Shown: piece after piece, positions 42,989-55,186 of the stretch | Position numbering within the stretch: position 1 is the stretch's first letter | Layout: the number at the start of each line of letters is the position of its first letter | DNA from: Selaginella moellendorffii | Taxonomy: Eukaryota > Streptophyta > Lycopodiopsida > Selaginellales > Selaginellaceae | Length of the DNA stretch: 64,000 nucleotides | Assembly: GCF_000143415.4 (NCBI RefSeq) | Contig: NW_003314336.1 | Coordinates: 563,417 to 627,416, forward strand | Direction: 5' to 3' | The notes under the pieces: generated by a model | The model's database searches: none | The model's input: the letters and a program-made list of their open reading frames with translations, nothing else | Told to the model about the DNA's origin: nothing | Position numbers and translations under genes: made by a program

Positions 42989-43735
42989 CATGGTAGATCA
43001 GCAATCTCCTCCTTTGACTCTAGAGCAGTAGTTGGTTCAATTGTTTGATGCCATGCGCTTGCAATTGAACAACCAAACTCAATTGATGGCAGCATTCACG
43101 GCACGTGGTTCAACTCCTTCTGCTCTTGGTGCCAATCTTGCGTTCGGCTGGAGTTCTTTTGTGAGAATCTTGGGGATGATGTGTACCATTGGTTCGATCA
43201 CTTCACGGTGATTGCCACATATCATTCTTGGGATGATGCTCGACGTTTGCGTGAGTTCCCCACGTGTTTCTAAGGGACAGCGTTGTAGTGGTACAATGGA
43301 TTGAGCATAGCCACTCATGGGGATTGGAGTGTTCTTCTAGACGCTTCAAATGTGCCTTTGAATATGCTGGCGATTGTGATGATGCCTTCCAAAAATTGCA
43401 TTGTTTTCGCCAAGGGCCATCTGAGTCGGTGATGCAATTTGGTGTTCGTTTCTGAAGTCTTTTGCTTCGTGTAGAGCCTGATATGTCAGAGCGGATCAAG
43501 CTAGAAATGTTGTGGCCAGCACTTCGTCAAAATCTTATCGGCCTTGTGCATGCCCTTGCTCCTGCCACCCTTGACGATGCTCTTCGCTTGGCACAACGTT
43601 ATAAGACGTTGCCTCTTCCACTTCTCGCTGCACGTCCTTCAGCTCCACTTCCTATGAGTGATGGTCCTATTCTAATGGAGGTTGATGCTGCTGCTACTTG
43701 AGTCCAAGGACAAGGGTGAGGACGTGGTTGTGGCC
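42989..43735 (+). pseudogene. Gypsy E gag
   Basis: It begins MVDQQSPPLTLEQ at 42990, then stops. Across frame changes it gives LFDAMRLQLNNQTQLMAAF, then FKCAFEYAGDCDDAFQKLHCFRQGP and MLWPALRQNLIGLVHALAPATLDDALRLAQRYKTLPLPLL. This is a Ty3/gypsy capsid region, the plus-strand counterpart of B2 gag. At least five stops or shifts are present. Confidence 0.75.
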
Positions 43736-44011
43736 ATGATGTTCGTTGCTGGGCATGTGATGAAGTTGGTCATACTTATCGGCGTTATCGACGCTTTCCG
43801 GATTGGCAACCTCCATTTCTTGGGTGGAGACCTTGGCGTCAGCAACGTCCCGTTGGTGCTACTGCGGTGAAAGGTTTGGACACCGAGGTGCATCTGGGAA
43901 ATGAGGAGTCGCGCGAGTAATAGAGGGACCTTGCGCGAATAAGTTAGTGACCCCCCCCCATCTTTCTTTCGGGAGTATCATCAAGGGGTCCACTCGGCAC
44001 CGGTTCATCCA

Positions 44012-44734
44012 GTGTCTATTTTCCAAGCTCGTTTTTATAACAAGAGGTCTCCTATTATTCTCTTTGTGTTAGTTGATATAGGTTCGAGTTTATCTTCTAT
44101 TGCTGGACCTGTTGCCACACGTTGTCATCTACACTTGTGTCATGCGGCGGATCCAGTTTTCATTCTTTATGGCAACGGCCGTACACATGCATGTGCACGA
44201 GATGAGGCGGACCTGGTTGTGCTTGTGGGCGATCTCGAGCTTGAGTTGCAGTTGTTATGGGTGGTGCTGAGTCAAGCTTTTGGCCTCATTCTTGGTATGA
44301 ATTGGTTGCAACGCAATCATGCCAAGTGTGACTTTGAGGGTTCTCCCCCTTGTCTCATACTTCCTTATGTTTCATTAATTCCTCTCACTTCCGTACCTTT
44401 TCGTCCCTTTACTTCTACCTCTGTTTCCATTACTTTTGTTCCCCCACTATTTCCTCCTATGTTTCCATTTTGTTCTGCTCTTCCCTTTTCCGATCCCTCC
44501 AATGATCTTGGTGTTGCAGCTGTTGACTGGCTCATGAAGGAGTATTCTGATCTTTTTGAATTTGACCTATCGTCTGGGGCCAAGATTGCCACACATCATC
44601 CAATTCCAACTAGGGATGCTCGTCCAGTCAAGGTTCTTGTTCATTGTCGGTCACCCAAGGAGATCAAGATTTTACATGCAAACGTCAAGGAAATGTTGGA
44701 GAAGGGTGTTATTCGGAAGTTGCGGAGTCCTTGA
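44012..44734 (+). pseudogene. Gypsy E protease and start of RT
   Basis: A 240-residue open stretch. Near its start, FVLVDIGSSLSSIAGPVATRCHL is the retropepsin active-site region. The canonical D-[ST]-G reads D-I-G here, so the catalytic triad is altered. ILGMNWLQRNHAKCDFEG is the C-terminal protease hallmark. After about residue 180, LMKEYSDLFE leads into RT and EMLEKGVIRKLRSP is the start of the polymerase fingers. A stop at 44735 separates it from the rest of RT. Confidence 0.8.
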
Positions 44735-44752
44735 GCATGTGAACCTCATCTT

Positions 44753-45184
44753 GTGACGAAGCCTGATGGGAGTATTCGTTTCTGCATCGACTATCGTTCG
44801 TTAAATGAAGTGACGATCCTAGATGTGTACCCTCTTCCTCACACTGCTAATTTCTTGGATCGTCTAGGGCAAAGTTGTTGGTTCACCAAGCTAGATCTTG
44901 CTTGTGGGTACGGGCAAGTACCGATGGCCGAAGAAAATATTCTTAAGACTGCTTTTCGTACACCATTTGGTTTGTACGAGTTCTTGGTGATGCTGTTTGG
45001 TTTGAACAATGCTCCAACAACTTTCCAACGGATGATGGACGAGGTTCTTTGTGATATGCCAGAGGTGATTGTTGACTTCATTGATGATGTCTTGATTCAC
45101 TCGGAGGGGACGTGGGAGAAGCACATTCATGATGTATGTAAAGTTTGCATGAAGGTTTGCAAGTTGATCTTGACAAACTTGTAG
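44753..45184 (+). pseudogene. Gypsy E reverse transcriptase
   Basis: The frame reads [76 protein letters not shown] and VDFIDDVLIHS. The F-I-D-D box is the catalytic Y-x-D-D position. The palm domain is complete but enclosed by a stop before (44735) and a frame change after (about 45145), so no functional polyprotein can be made. Confidence 0.85.
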
Positions 45185-46224
45185 CTGTTCTAAAGTTCCC
45201 TATTCCGAAGTGTGTGAATGATGTGCAATGCTTCCTGGGCAAGGTGCAGTATCTCGGTCGTTTTGTGGATCATCTTTCTGATCGCACTGCAGCGTTGCAA
45301 GCGTTGTTGAAGTCATCAACATCATCTTTCATCTGGTCTTCAGATTGTGAGCGGGCGTTTGTGGATCTCAAAGAGTTGTTGACGACTCCTTTGGTTTTGG
45401 CATATCCTGACTACACTCGACCTTTTATTTTGCATGTAGATGCTTTTGATATTGGTCTTGGAGGTGTGTTGATGCAAGAAAGTTCGAGTGTGCCTGGTCA
45501 GCGTCATTTTATTGCATATATAAGTCGTACGTTACAACCAGTAGAGGTGAACTACCCTACGACAGAAAAGGAGTGTTTAGCGGCAGTTTGGGGTTTCAAG
45601 AAACTTCATGCATATCTACATGGTTCTTGGATGTTATTTGAAGGTGACCATGCTGCTGTTACTTCATTATTGAAACGGAAGAACTTGGTTGGTCATACTG
45701 CTCGGTGGGATTTGAAGCTTCAAATATATAATTTTGATGTTGTTCATCGCCTAGGGAGTTCTATGGCTAATGCTGATGCCCTTTCTCGAGCTCCTCTTCC
45801 TTCTCCACTCTTTTCTCATATTTCTGATGAGTTTGTTGTTCTAGCATTTATGGATTTTCTAAACGAGGATTCTGTGCCAACGGCAGTTGCTGTACTTGAC
45901 GTTCAGTGTCCACAAGGTGCAGAGCAAGATCTACCTTCTCTTGATGAGGTTTGCGAGGCTCAAAAGATTGAGCCGTGGATTCAAAGACTTCGAGATGCAT
46001 TTGAGAATCCTGGATCACTGCCTTTTCAGCATTTATATTCTCAATGTCATCTTGAAGATGGCCTTCTTTATTTTGTGGGGACAGATCCTGATGATCATTT
46101 ACGGTTGGTGATGCTTTCTATCTTTATTCCGTGGTTTCTCCATGCCTACCATGATTCTCCTGTTCTAGGGTGGCATATGGGACATTGTTGTGTGACCGAG
46201 AAGCTGCGCAGGTCTTTCTATTAG
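45145..46224 (+). pseudogene. Gypsy E RT thumb, RNase H and integrase zinc domain
   Basis: The longest open stretch of element E, about 359 residues. Motifs in order: VQCFLGKVQYLGRFV (thumb/connection), PFILHVDAFDIGLGG with the first RNase H Asp, YPTTEKECLAAVWG with the Glu, LFEGDHAAVTSLL with the next Asp, and VHRLGSSMANADALSRAPLP closing RNase H. LHAYHDSPVLGWHMGH begins the integrase zinc domain near residue 340. It ends at a TAG at 46222-46224, just before the CxxC half. Confidence 0.85.
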
Positions 46225-46230
46225 CCGGAG

Positions 46231-47124
46231 ATGCGATGTGATATTATCCGGTATGTGCATAGCTGCGTTTGGTGCCAAGCTTGTAATACTCCCCCTTGTG
46301 CTATGGAAGGACGGTTGGAGCCAATTGCAGTTTCCCGTCTGTTTGAGTTGGTGGCGTTTGATCTTATGGGACCTTTTCCACAGTCGACTGTTGGCAATGA
46401 ATATGTTATTATTGCTTCTAACTACTTGACTCGTTGGGTGGAAATTGGTGATCTTGCTAGTGCCTCGGCAACTGTTGTTGGATACTTCCTCCTCAATTGA
46501 GTGATTTTCTAGCATTCTTGTCCAGAGCGGATTCTTTCGGATAATGGTCTTGCATTTATGGTTGAGGCATTTCATGTTTTGACATCTCGGTTGGGGATAC
46601 GCCACACTTTCATGAGTGCTTATCATCTACAATCAGATGGTCTGGTGGAACGGCTCATTTGGACATTCAAAGGGATGATTGTGAAATATGTGAACTTTCA
46701 ACATTCAAATTGGGATGGTTATTTGCCGTCTCTTCAGTATGCCTATGTCACAAGGGTGTAGAGTTCTGTTGGTGCTTCACCATATAAACTTCTATATAGT
46801 CATGATCTAATATTACCAATGGAACTGGGTTTACCTTCGCGATTGCCACGAGCTACCGATGTTAGGTTGTGAGATTAGTATTTGACGAGCATTTTTTCAC
46901 TTATCCAAAAAGAGTTTGCTGAACACTTAGGCCACATACAATTGGGACAACAATGGCATTACAACTCCCATCATCAATCACTTGTGGAGTACAAAGTGAA
47001 TGACTTGGTGTTAGTCTATTTTCCCTATCTTATGATACGTGGTTTATCTAAAGGGCTTTATGCTCAGTGGAAAGGACCATATCAGGTGTTGTGGCAAGTT
47101 GGATCACAAGTTTATGAAGTTTGA
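46231..47124 (+). pseudogene. Gypsy E integrase
   Basis: CVWCQACNTPP completes the zinc-binding motif. AFDLMGPFP, ERILSDNG and DGLVERLIW supply the D, D and E catalytic acids. KVNDLVLVYFPYL, QWKGPYQVLWQVGSQVYEV is the GPY/F-type C-terminus near 47000-47120. No chromodomain follows. Stops at about 46498, 46509 and 46759 break the frame. B2 is the same family in reverse. Confidence 0.85.
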
Positions 47125-47315
47125 CATGACGTCTAGCAAACCAATCCTCCAGAAATTGTGCATGTGTAGCAATTGAAACACTTCGTACAAAGGGATCATG
47201 AACAACTGATACCACCTACAAATCTACCGATGCCTCCTCCTAACATTCCTTTAGATCCAGGCCCATCTACAAGAGAACCTTGATGGTCTTCCATTATTTC
47301 GAGAGAAGGGGATGA
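47125..47315 (+). mobile_element. Gypsy E 3' untranslated region and polypurine tract
   Basis: Degenerate integrase-tail codons (PPEIVHV, LPMPPPNIPLD) run to about 47283, followed by the purine run GAGAGAAGGGGATGA (47301-47315), which abuts the LTR start. Confidence 0.65.
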
Positions 47316-47490
47316 TGTGAGGTCCAAGTGTATGGCTATGATATTGTATATTATAATTAGTGTAATAGGATTTTGGTAGCCGTTAGATTGGTTTTAATTC
47401 GGACCACTTGCTTCTGTATATAAGCTAGGGTTTTGGGCTAATTGATATGCACATTTCAGTATTCCCTTTCCATATTCCATGCACTCACAA
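47316..47490 (+). mobile_element. 3' LTR of gypsy E
   Basis: It starts TGTGAGGTCCAAG right after the polypurine tract, contains a TATA-like 'tgtatataagc' at about 47416, and probably ends in CTCACA near 47490. No second LTR is present upstream, where the candidate DNA transposon begins. The end is approximate. Confidence 0.55.
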
Positions 47491-48130
47491 TGCTAATTAC
47501 TCATATTTTTTGTGTTCCAATTAATAAATTATGTATGTTGGTTCTTGAAAAATATTACAAAGTTTGATGTTAAAAACCAGTTAAAGTTTTTGTAGATAGG
47601 CTTATTCCTTTTATTTTGCTTTAACTCTTTCCTTTCTTCTTGCCTTCATACCTTTTTGTTAACATCTATGTTTGCATTTATATTATTGATTGAGTGCTGG
47701 CTTGTGCTTCTTCCAAATCTTGTTCATTCTCCTTTTAAATTTGTTTTCCAACTGCCTATGTTTAAGTTCATGCAAGAAATTTAAAAGCCATGCAATTTTA
47801 TAGTCTTAATGCCCGGCTCCTCCCTGATCGCCCTAACTAATTTGGAAGCACATGAACGTTCGTACAAAACCAGCTGCCATTTGAACCCACGATTGTGATT
47901 GCCACATGGATTAGAGATCTGAAAGGGGTTTACAACACTACCATTAATGGTAGAAGAAATTATTTTGATGTGTTGCAGCAATCTAAATTTAGCTTTTGTA
48001 AATGTTGTGGCTCCAAACAAGTTCACATTGCTTGCAAACACTTGCTCGAGGCTGCAAAATGTACTAGACAAAATTGTGACATGTGACACATATATGGTTA
48101 GGTGTAATGTTATGGTCCAATGCAAAAAGA
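47491..48130. other. Unassigned stretch
   Basis: AT-rich, no domain similarity on either strand. Part of it may be LTR sequence of element F, whose minus-strand 3' LTR begins at 48306 and runs leftwards, but I cannot find its end. Confidence 0.4.
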
Positions 48131-48306
48131 TAGAGATCTAGTTGCTCTAGACTATGTTATGCCACCTCTTGAGATTCCTCACCACCTAACCACCCCTAAG
48201 CTACCTCAAAAGCTCCACTGTGCTGCCACTTCATTGTGAGCCCTAATATACCCTTGAGCCTCCATTTGACCGATGTTGACCATGTGGTCAAAGCTGGCGC
48301 CTAACA
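48131..48306 (-). mobile_element. Start of 3' LTR of gypsy F
   Basis: On the minus strand TGTTAGGCGCCAGC begins at 48306 after the purine run GGTGGGGAAGAAT (48307-48319). A diverged copy is at 27481-27590. The left limit of the LTR was not found. Confidence 0.5.
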
Positions 48307-48319
48307 ATTCTTCCCCACC

Positions 48320-49172
48320 GTCCCAAGGACGAGTTGTACTAGTGATCACCTTTTCTAGGGAATCCTACTCAAGCTCCTGGTCCATCTCCCACAGCCGTAT
48401 TCATAAAAGAGGCATTGGGCCCATCACTTTGAGATAGTACACTTGGATGAATTTTCACCCCAACTGGCAACTGCACTTGATAAGCCACTTTACTAATGCA
48501 CTCTAGCACTTCATAAGGACTAGCATATTGATGGGAAAAATTATCACTCTTCCCTGTCTGTAAAGGCACCAAAGTGTTCCGCTGCTCACTTGATGGAAAG
48601 ATCATTTGCACAAAGATAAAATCACCCACCTTATATTCCCAAAATTGGTGATGTTCATTAGCAAACTTCTCCACTTTATCCTAAGTTTCTTGTAAATTTT
48701 ACTTACACATCACTAGAATCTCATCAAGTTCTATGGCCAAATCAGTCACCTCAAAATCAAGCTTATCTTGAATGTCCTTATTTAAATGCAATCCCAACTC
48801 CACCGCTATTCAGGGATGCCTTCCAAACATGGCAAAGTAAGGACTTAGCTTAGTTCCACTGTGTTGGTTATTGTTGTAAGTGAATTGCACAAATAGAGGA
48901 TATAGATCCCACTGTCCTTGCCTTTGACCAACACTAAAATGTAGCATATCCTCCACCACCTAATTCACATGTTTGGTTTGCCCATTTGTTTAAGGATGAT
49001 CTTCTCTCGAGAGTTTTAAAGTCACTTGCATAGCCTTCACAAAGCTCTTCCAAAATCCATTTTGAACTTTGAATCTTAATCACTAATGATGTCCTTTAGC
49101 AAACCAAAATCAGGAAAAACCTTCTCCAAATAGACTGCAACCAACTATGAGGCAGTGACAGTTTTCCGAAGA
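48320..49172 (-). pseudogene. Gypsy F integrase, C-terminal part
   Basis: Minus strand. From 49172 the sequence continues the integrase core broken at 62425 (LPLR joined to KTVTAS), then FGLLKDIISD with the second catalytic Asp, and FAMFGRHP. The frame from 48674 reads KFANEHHQFWEYKVGDFIFVQ and QYASPYEVLECISKVAYQVQLP, the GPY/F region. Numerous stops are present. The solo A LTR inserted between the two halves of this integrase. Confidence 0.75.
49168..49172. repeat. Target-site duplication of the solo A LTR, left copy
   Basis: GAAGA, repeated at 62425-62429 on the other side of the whole 13-kb nest. Confidence 0.85.
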
Positions 49173-50150
49173 TGTCGCGAATGTAACTTCGGGTATCGAA
49201 AGTTATCTGTCAACCAGTCCTTACGGACACTCTTTTTTTACTGCCACGATGGCAAGAGGTCGATATTGCTGGACCCTTTATCAGTTCCTCTTGTGATAGT
49301 GGAGTTAGCTCGGCATTTCAAGTGTACTTAGACCAGACAAGCATAAAGACGGAATTCCTACGTGCTATTAACTGAGCATACTTAGCCCGGTAATGAGTTC
49401 TCGTCCCGTTTTGTCTTCACTTGCTAGTGACAAGAACCCTCGCATATTGAGATTAGTCCATCAATATCGCTACATGATAGCTTACCGTGTCTGTCGAACA
49501 CCCTCACTATCATGCCCTTTGTGTTAGTCTCATTTCGGTCCCAAATGCTATTTATGGAAAGTGTCTAGATTCTCTCAATTGGCATATCTACAGAATATAG
49601 AGATTGTCCTGAACACAATGGTGTTCGTCCCGTGTCCAAATTCGCAATTTAATTCGAGCTTATCCTAGAGACTAACTCCTGGTACTAAAGGAGGTTTGGG
49701 GTGAAAGCCCAAAGCATGTGTTCCTCAAAGGGGGGGGGGGGGGGGGGGGGGGGTGCTATGGGGGGTTCCAAAATGTTAGTAGGGATAGTAGGTCGGGTAT
49801 GGCTGACCAACTTGAGGTATAGTTTAACTTCTGCTTGCGTGCCTAACTTTGTTCTGCATCCGGCTTGGGTCTAAGCCCAAGTTCCACACTATGCTAGCTG
49901 GTGGAGTACCCATGTCCTTGTGTTAGGCCACCGGTATGCTAAAATAGTACTAGACTCTGTTTGGCTCCATTTTGCGTGCTAGTCCTGGCATTGGGATGCT
50001 GGTTGCTCTAGGATTGTTCCAAGTCACTCCGGCTCCTGTCCCTTCACTCCTTGGGCTGTATGCTCGGGAGTTGCTCCGTGGTCCGGTTTTGTCACTCTTT
50101 GGCTCCATGCTTAGGAGTTTGGCACTGTTCCTTCATTCAGTGGCCCAAGG
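49173..50150 (+). mobile_element. Solo A LTR (A2), left part
   Basis: TGTCGCGAATGTAAC... to CCCAAGG. It is continued at 62256-62424, and the two parts together give 1147 bp, the full LTR length. It holds the longest G-run of the window, 24 G at 49730-49753. No internal region or second LTR belongs to it, so it arose by LTR-LTR recombination before A3 inserted. Confidence 0.9.
50146..50150. repeat. Target-site duplication of A3, left copy
   Basis: CAAGG, repeated at 62251-62255 immediately after the A3 3' LTR. Confidence 0.9.
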
Positions 50151-51309
50151 TGTCGCAAATGTGACTTCGGGTATCAAAAGTTACCTGTCGACTAGTCCTT
50201 ATAGACACTCTTACCCTATTGCCACGATGGCAGGAGGTCGGTATTGCTGGACCCTTTATTAGTCCCTTTTGTGCTAGTGGAGTTAATTGGGCATTTTGAG
50301 TGTACTTAGATCGGACGAGCATAAGGACGGAATTTCTACGTGTTATTAGCTAAGCATACTTAACCTGGTAAAGAGTTCCCATCTCGTTGTGTCTTGCACT
50401 GGTTAGTGACAAGAACCCTCGCATATTGAGATTATTCCCTCAATATCACTACATGATAGCTTACCGTGTCTGCCAAACACCCTCGCTATCATGCCCTTTG
50501 TGTTAGTCTTATTTCGGTCCCAAATGCTATTTATAGAAAGTGTCCAGATTTGCTTATTTGGCATATCTACGGAATGTAGAGGCTGGCCTGAACACAATAG
50601 TGTTCATCCCATATCCAAATTCACAATCTAGTGCCATTCCATATTTAGTAAGTTTCGAGCTTGTCCCAAAGACTAACTCCTTATACTAAGGGAGGCTTGG
50701 GGTGAAAGCCCAAAGCGTGTGTTCCTCAAAGGGGAGGGGGATATATGGGGTTCCAAATGTATAGTAGGGATAGTGGGTAAACTGAGCATGGCCGACCAAC
50801 TTGAGGCATAGTCTAGCTCCTGTTTGCGTGCCTGTCCTTGTTCTGCGTTTGGCTTGGGTCTAAGCCCAAGTTCCATTCCATACTAGTTGGTGGAGTACCC
50901 ATATCCTCAGGTTAGGCCACCAATATGCCGAAATAACACCAGACTCTGTTTGGCTCCGTTTTGCATGCTGGTCTTGGCATTGGGATGTTGATTGCTCTAG
51001 AACTGTTCCAAGTCGCTCCGGGCTCCTTTCCCTTCGCTCCTTGGGCTGTATGCTCAGGAGTTGCTCCGTGGTTTAGTTCTATCACTCCTTGGCTCCATGC
51101 TTGAGAGTTTGGCACCATTCCTTCGTTCAGTGGCCCAAGGCCCTGAACCACAGGTTTCACACCATTGTCCTATGGACACATGGCATGAACACGTGGCATG
51201 TGACACATGGCATTTGACACGTGTCATATGGAGGGTTTAAGTTCCACGTCGTGATGTTATCCTATGGTAAATCACCATAGGATAAAGGGTCAAAACCACA
51301 TATACTACA
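50151..51309 (+). mobile_element. 5' LTR of element A3
   Basis: 1159 bp, from TGTCGCAAATG to TATACTACA. The primer-binding site expected next is deleted: after TTTGGT the sequence jumps about 85 bp relative to A1, so this copy can no longer be primed normally. Differences from the 3' LTR are mostly C/T and G/A changes. Confidence 0.9.
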
Positions 51310-54300
51310 TTTGGTCTAAGTGGGTACACATTTGGGTGCAAAGGCTTCGCAATTGTTCCTTGGGTATGGATTTGGTTACCTTGTTATACCTTATGATGTG
51401 AGCTTGCTCTTGGGCTCATATGATGGATTTGAGGTGTACCATTTTACACGAGTTTATGCTTGGGCTCGTGAATGATACATTTTGAGTTGGCAAGATTAAT
51501 GTTAGCCTATCGGTGGTTCCATGAGTTGTTCCATGTACCGTGGGTGAAAGTAAACCTTTCCTAGGTTTTCTATGAGTGGCAAATAGGTTTGTCCATAGCT
51601 ATTTAGCACGGCACTAGTAGATCCTTCCTAGGCAAGACTACAAGTGGATCAATCAAGACTGTAGGGATTAGTCTATTGGTTCAAGTAGGCATTGCCGTGC
51701 TCTCTCATAAACTTTCCTTGGATTGGACTGAAGGTAGTGTGAAAGCAAGCTTGAAGTGTAGTCAAAGATGAGACCAAAAAGAGAGTCATCGGGGACGAAG
51801 GATCAAACACATAAATCATCTTCTCTTCTTTGAGAGATGATTTGCAATGAGGTGTGACTCATTGCTCGTGTTCACATTATGCAATGAAGAGTCCCTACCT
51901 TGATGCATGTTGGAGATGATAGTCTTACAAGTGGTGAGTCGTGGGATGAATAGCGGTGAAGTGTTATACCATTTTGTCTAGACTTGCTATTGGAAGACTT
52001 AAGTTATAATGCTCAATTCTTTTCCGGGGAACTTTGCTATTGCTCCTTGAGTAGCTTGGTGTTGGATTAGTTTTGAGTTTGGTCGGAAAGAAGTGGCATG
52101 AGGTTGTCTATGTTGTGAACAAAAGTTAGTGGTGTTAGATGTTGTAAATCTCTATCAGTGAAGTGTGGCATTTATGTTGCATTTTGTTGAGTTGAGTTGA
52201 CACTTGATACTCACATAAACCTTTGAAGTAATGACATGGGTGTTGCTCATGGTGTTGCTCAATTGATGATCAAGTCATTATGATACTTATATCATATCCA
52301 TGTGATAGTGAGCAATGTGTTTATAAAGTTGCTTGATTAAACGATAATCAACCCCAAAGTGGTTGATGGTGACACTAGTCTACTTACACGAAGTAACATT
52401 GTAGTAGCTTTGATTAGATTTTCAATGGTAATCCAATTATGCTAAGCTTATGTTAGTACCTTGTTTCCTTAAGTTTGCCCATAAGGTGTTAAAAAAAGGT
52501 TGTAGCATTCATTTGCTATAGCCTATCAGTTGATCCGTTAACACTTGGAGTAGATTGTTAGATAGAGAAGATGCATAGTTGAGGCATTGACATCACTGGC
52601 ACTAGTGTTAGTAAAAGTGGCATTGTTATTTTAAGTGATGAGAAATTTTCCTTAGACCTTGATTTTTCATGTCATTTTTCTTGTTTGTGTTTTAGCTTCA
52701 CATTGGATCTTGAAGGTGGTTGAAGAAGAGTGTTAATGCAATGTAAATGTCTAAAGTTATGGTCTTTGTGATCAAGCCTTGGATGTTCTTTTTGCATTTT
52801 GCGGATATCAGTGTTGGATGTCGAAAGTCTAGGCAAAAAAATGTTCGAGGCTTAAGCATACTATAGGTCATGAAAATTTGTGTTGAGGTGAACTTATGTG
52901 AAGTTGTAGGTAAGAGGAAGTTGGTTGAGTCTTGAAAGTTTGCATTCCTAAATTAAGAGTCACTCTTTCTCTAGGATAGAAAATTTTCCACAAATTTTCT
53001 TAAGCTTTTCCAATGGCTGATCTGTTAATCACTTTGCCCGAAAACCATTCCGTTTTCGTAAGTTAGTACAAATTAGTGAAGGGGTTGGAGTTGACTTCAG
53101 TTGGCTTAGATCTTAGTAGGTAGTTTGTATGATGCGGCCCAAAAAGGATGCTGACTTTTGGGGCTAAGGCAATTGAGTTGGATAGAGTTTGGAGTTGGTG
53201 TAAAAAAGTGGCTATTGCACTTTTCTAAGAAGGGTGACCCTTGTGCCTTTCTTCTATAGCGTTTTGCTTGGTGGTAGGTTGCATCTTGGATTTCATTAGA
53301 CTCTATGAGAGTAGTGAGCTCTCACTAATCTTGACTTAGTTTTGGTAGCCCTGTGCCTTGGCTGAGGATAGTGATGTCTAACTTAGTTGTTTAAGGTTGA
53401 GATGTTGGTACACGTATTATAGCTTTGTCTATAAGGAGGTTGTGTACCAATATGAGTTCATCTCATGGTCTTCACTTTAGTTTCAACTAAGTGTTGATCA
53501 TGCATAGCTAGCCTCTTCAAAGTATGCTCAGAGCTGTTGGCTAAATACATTGGTGAGTTTATTGCGGTTGAGTTGAATTCGAGTGGTCATTTAGTTCGTG
53601 CTTGTTCATGAACCTTTATTTCATACTTGGGGTATTACATTCATATTGGACAAGTGTATGATTTGATGACGTGAGTTTAGTGTTTGGGTCTTGTGAAGGT
53701 AAGTTAAAGAGTGATTGTTAGTTGCTTTGCGACTAATGATTACTTGTAGACTTTGTCGAAGACAATTGACACTTACTTCACTTGATGATGATTTAGCGGT
53801 GACGGGCTTGCTTTACCAGATGGTGTTGCGGAAGATCGTGTCATTTGATTTACATGGGTTTTCCATGTTGGCATGTCGACTCTACCTTTGTTAATATCGT
53901 TTGGTTACGTTTAGTCTGTAGTGTTGGATTTCATTGAGTCTTGGATGTGGTGATTCACTCCTTGAAGAAGTGTTATCTGTAATTGAGTTTTTCTGAAGGA
54001 TTGGTTTCAGATACTGAGTTAAGTATCTTTGACTTTGGTTAGTTTGGTTGCAAGAGAGTTTTGGGTGGTGATTCACTCGTGTTTTTTTTAGCTTTATTAT
54101 GGTGTTGATGACATTTAAAGTGATGCCTTGTCGTTGACAATATTGATGTTGAGATTCAAGTGAAATGAGATGTCTCTCTCTCGGATTGATATTGCGTTTC
54201 ATTAATCTCGATGAAAATAGTGTTGATGATTTGGCTATGACTTTGTGTTATTAGCATTCGTGCATTTGCTAGTTAGCAACTGTGTTGACGTTTAAATGAA

Positions 54301-55060
54301 CTGAGTGATAAGTTTGAGTTAGTTGTGTCTTAAACAAGATTATTTAGTAGGGGTTGAGTTTTGAGATTTTCCTTGAAAAGTGATTCAATCGTGGACTATG
54401 TTAGCAGAAGAGTTAGTGATTGATATTGAAGTGTTTGAATCTTTATTGGGTTTGAGTTGGAATATATCAATCATTAATGATTCTTCTTGTGCTTGCTATG
54501 AAGTGAGTTACGTCTTGCTATAGATGGATTTATAGAGGATCGATTAGATGATCACTTGTTGAGCATATCTTCGTTATGCTTAGCTTTTGGATTGATATAG
54601 ATATGCTCTTCATTAGCTTTGGCATTATGAAGTTTAGCTTATAGATGTGTTGAGGAGAATATTATGGGTTATACCATGATTTCTTCTTTAGCATTGAAAT
54701 TAGTTCATGCAAGACTTGTGATCATTGTTAGGCAAGACTTGGATATAGGATTCTTCAAACTTTTGGTTCCTTGAGTTTTCATGCTCATTGTTCCATTTGT
54801 TAGGAGTTGTTGGTGAAGGCATTTTGGCTCATTAGCTTTGATGTTGAAGTTAGTATTTGCATCTAGCAATCATTGACGATGATTGACTATCATTTAGGAT
54901 AGTTGATTATTCTTGTCAAAAAGGTTTTGCTCGATTATTGTTGATATAGAGTGATTTGTCATTTTTCAGGATGATGGATTCCTTCTTCAACGATGATTAT
55001 GCATCACTGCATTAATGGGATGATTGATGATCTTTCATGATAGTTAATTATTCTCTTTGA
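51310..55060 (+). mobile_element. Interior of A3, left of the LINE, non-coding
   Basis: Collinear with 1620-3320 of A1, but with about 2 kb more (roughly 52.57-54.61 kb), which makes this the long form of the family. No coding frame of note on either strand. The 103-residue minus frame at 53891-54202 has no domain features. Confidence 0.8.
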
Positions 55061-55078
55061 TGGCTTTTGGCATTTCGC
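55061..55078. repeat. LINE target-site duplication, left copy
   Basis: TGGCTTTTGGCATTTCGC, repeated without mismatch at 60011-60028. A1 position 3320-3338 shows the single, empty-site version. Confidence 0.95.
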
Positions 55079-55186
55079 TGAACGTGTATGTACATTCCCC
55101 ATGTCCCAATGGGACTAATACAAAAAATGGGCGTGCCGCCCTCTCAATGAGCTACTCTACGTGATCCTCATATGCCGCAGCTAGAC

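Noticed and set aside
47895-48086. Short Cys-rich frame (KFSFCKCCGSK) resembling a zinc knuckle
   Set aside because: The Cys spacing does not match C-x2-C-x4-H-x4-C, and no gag sequence surrounds it.
53891-54202. 103-residue minus-strand frame in the A3 interior
   Set aside because: No domain, no conserved start context, and it lies in the block missing from A1. Frames of this length are expected in an interior of nearly 5 kb.
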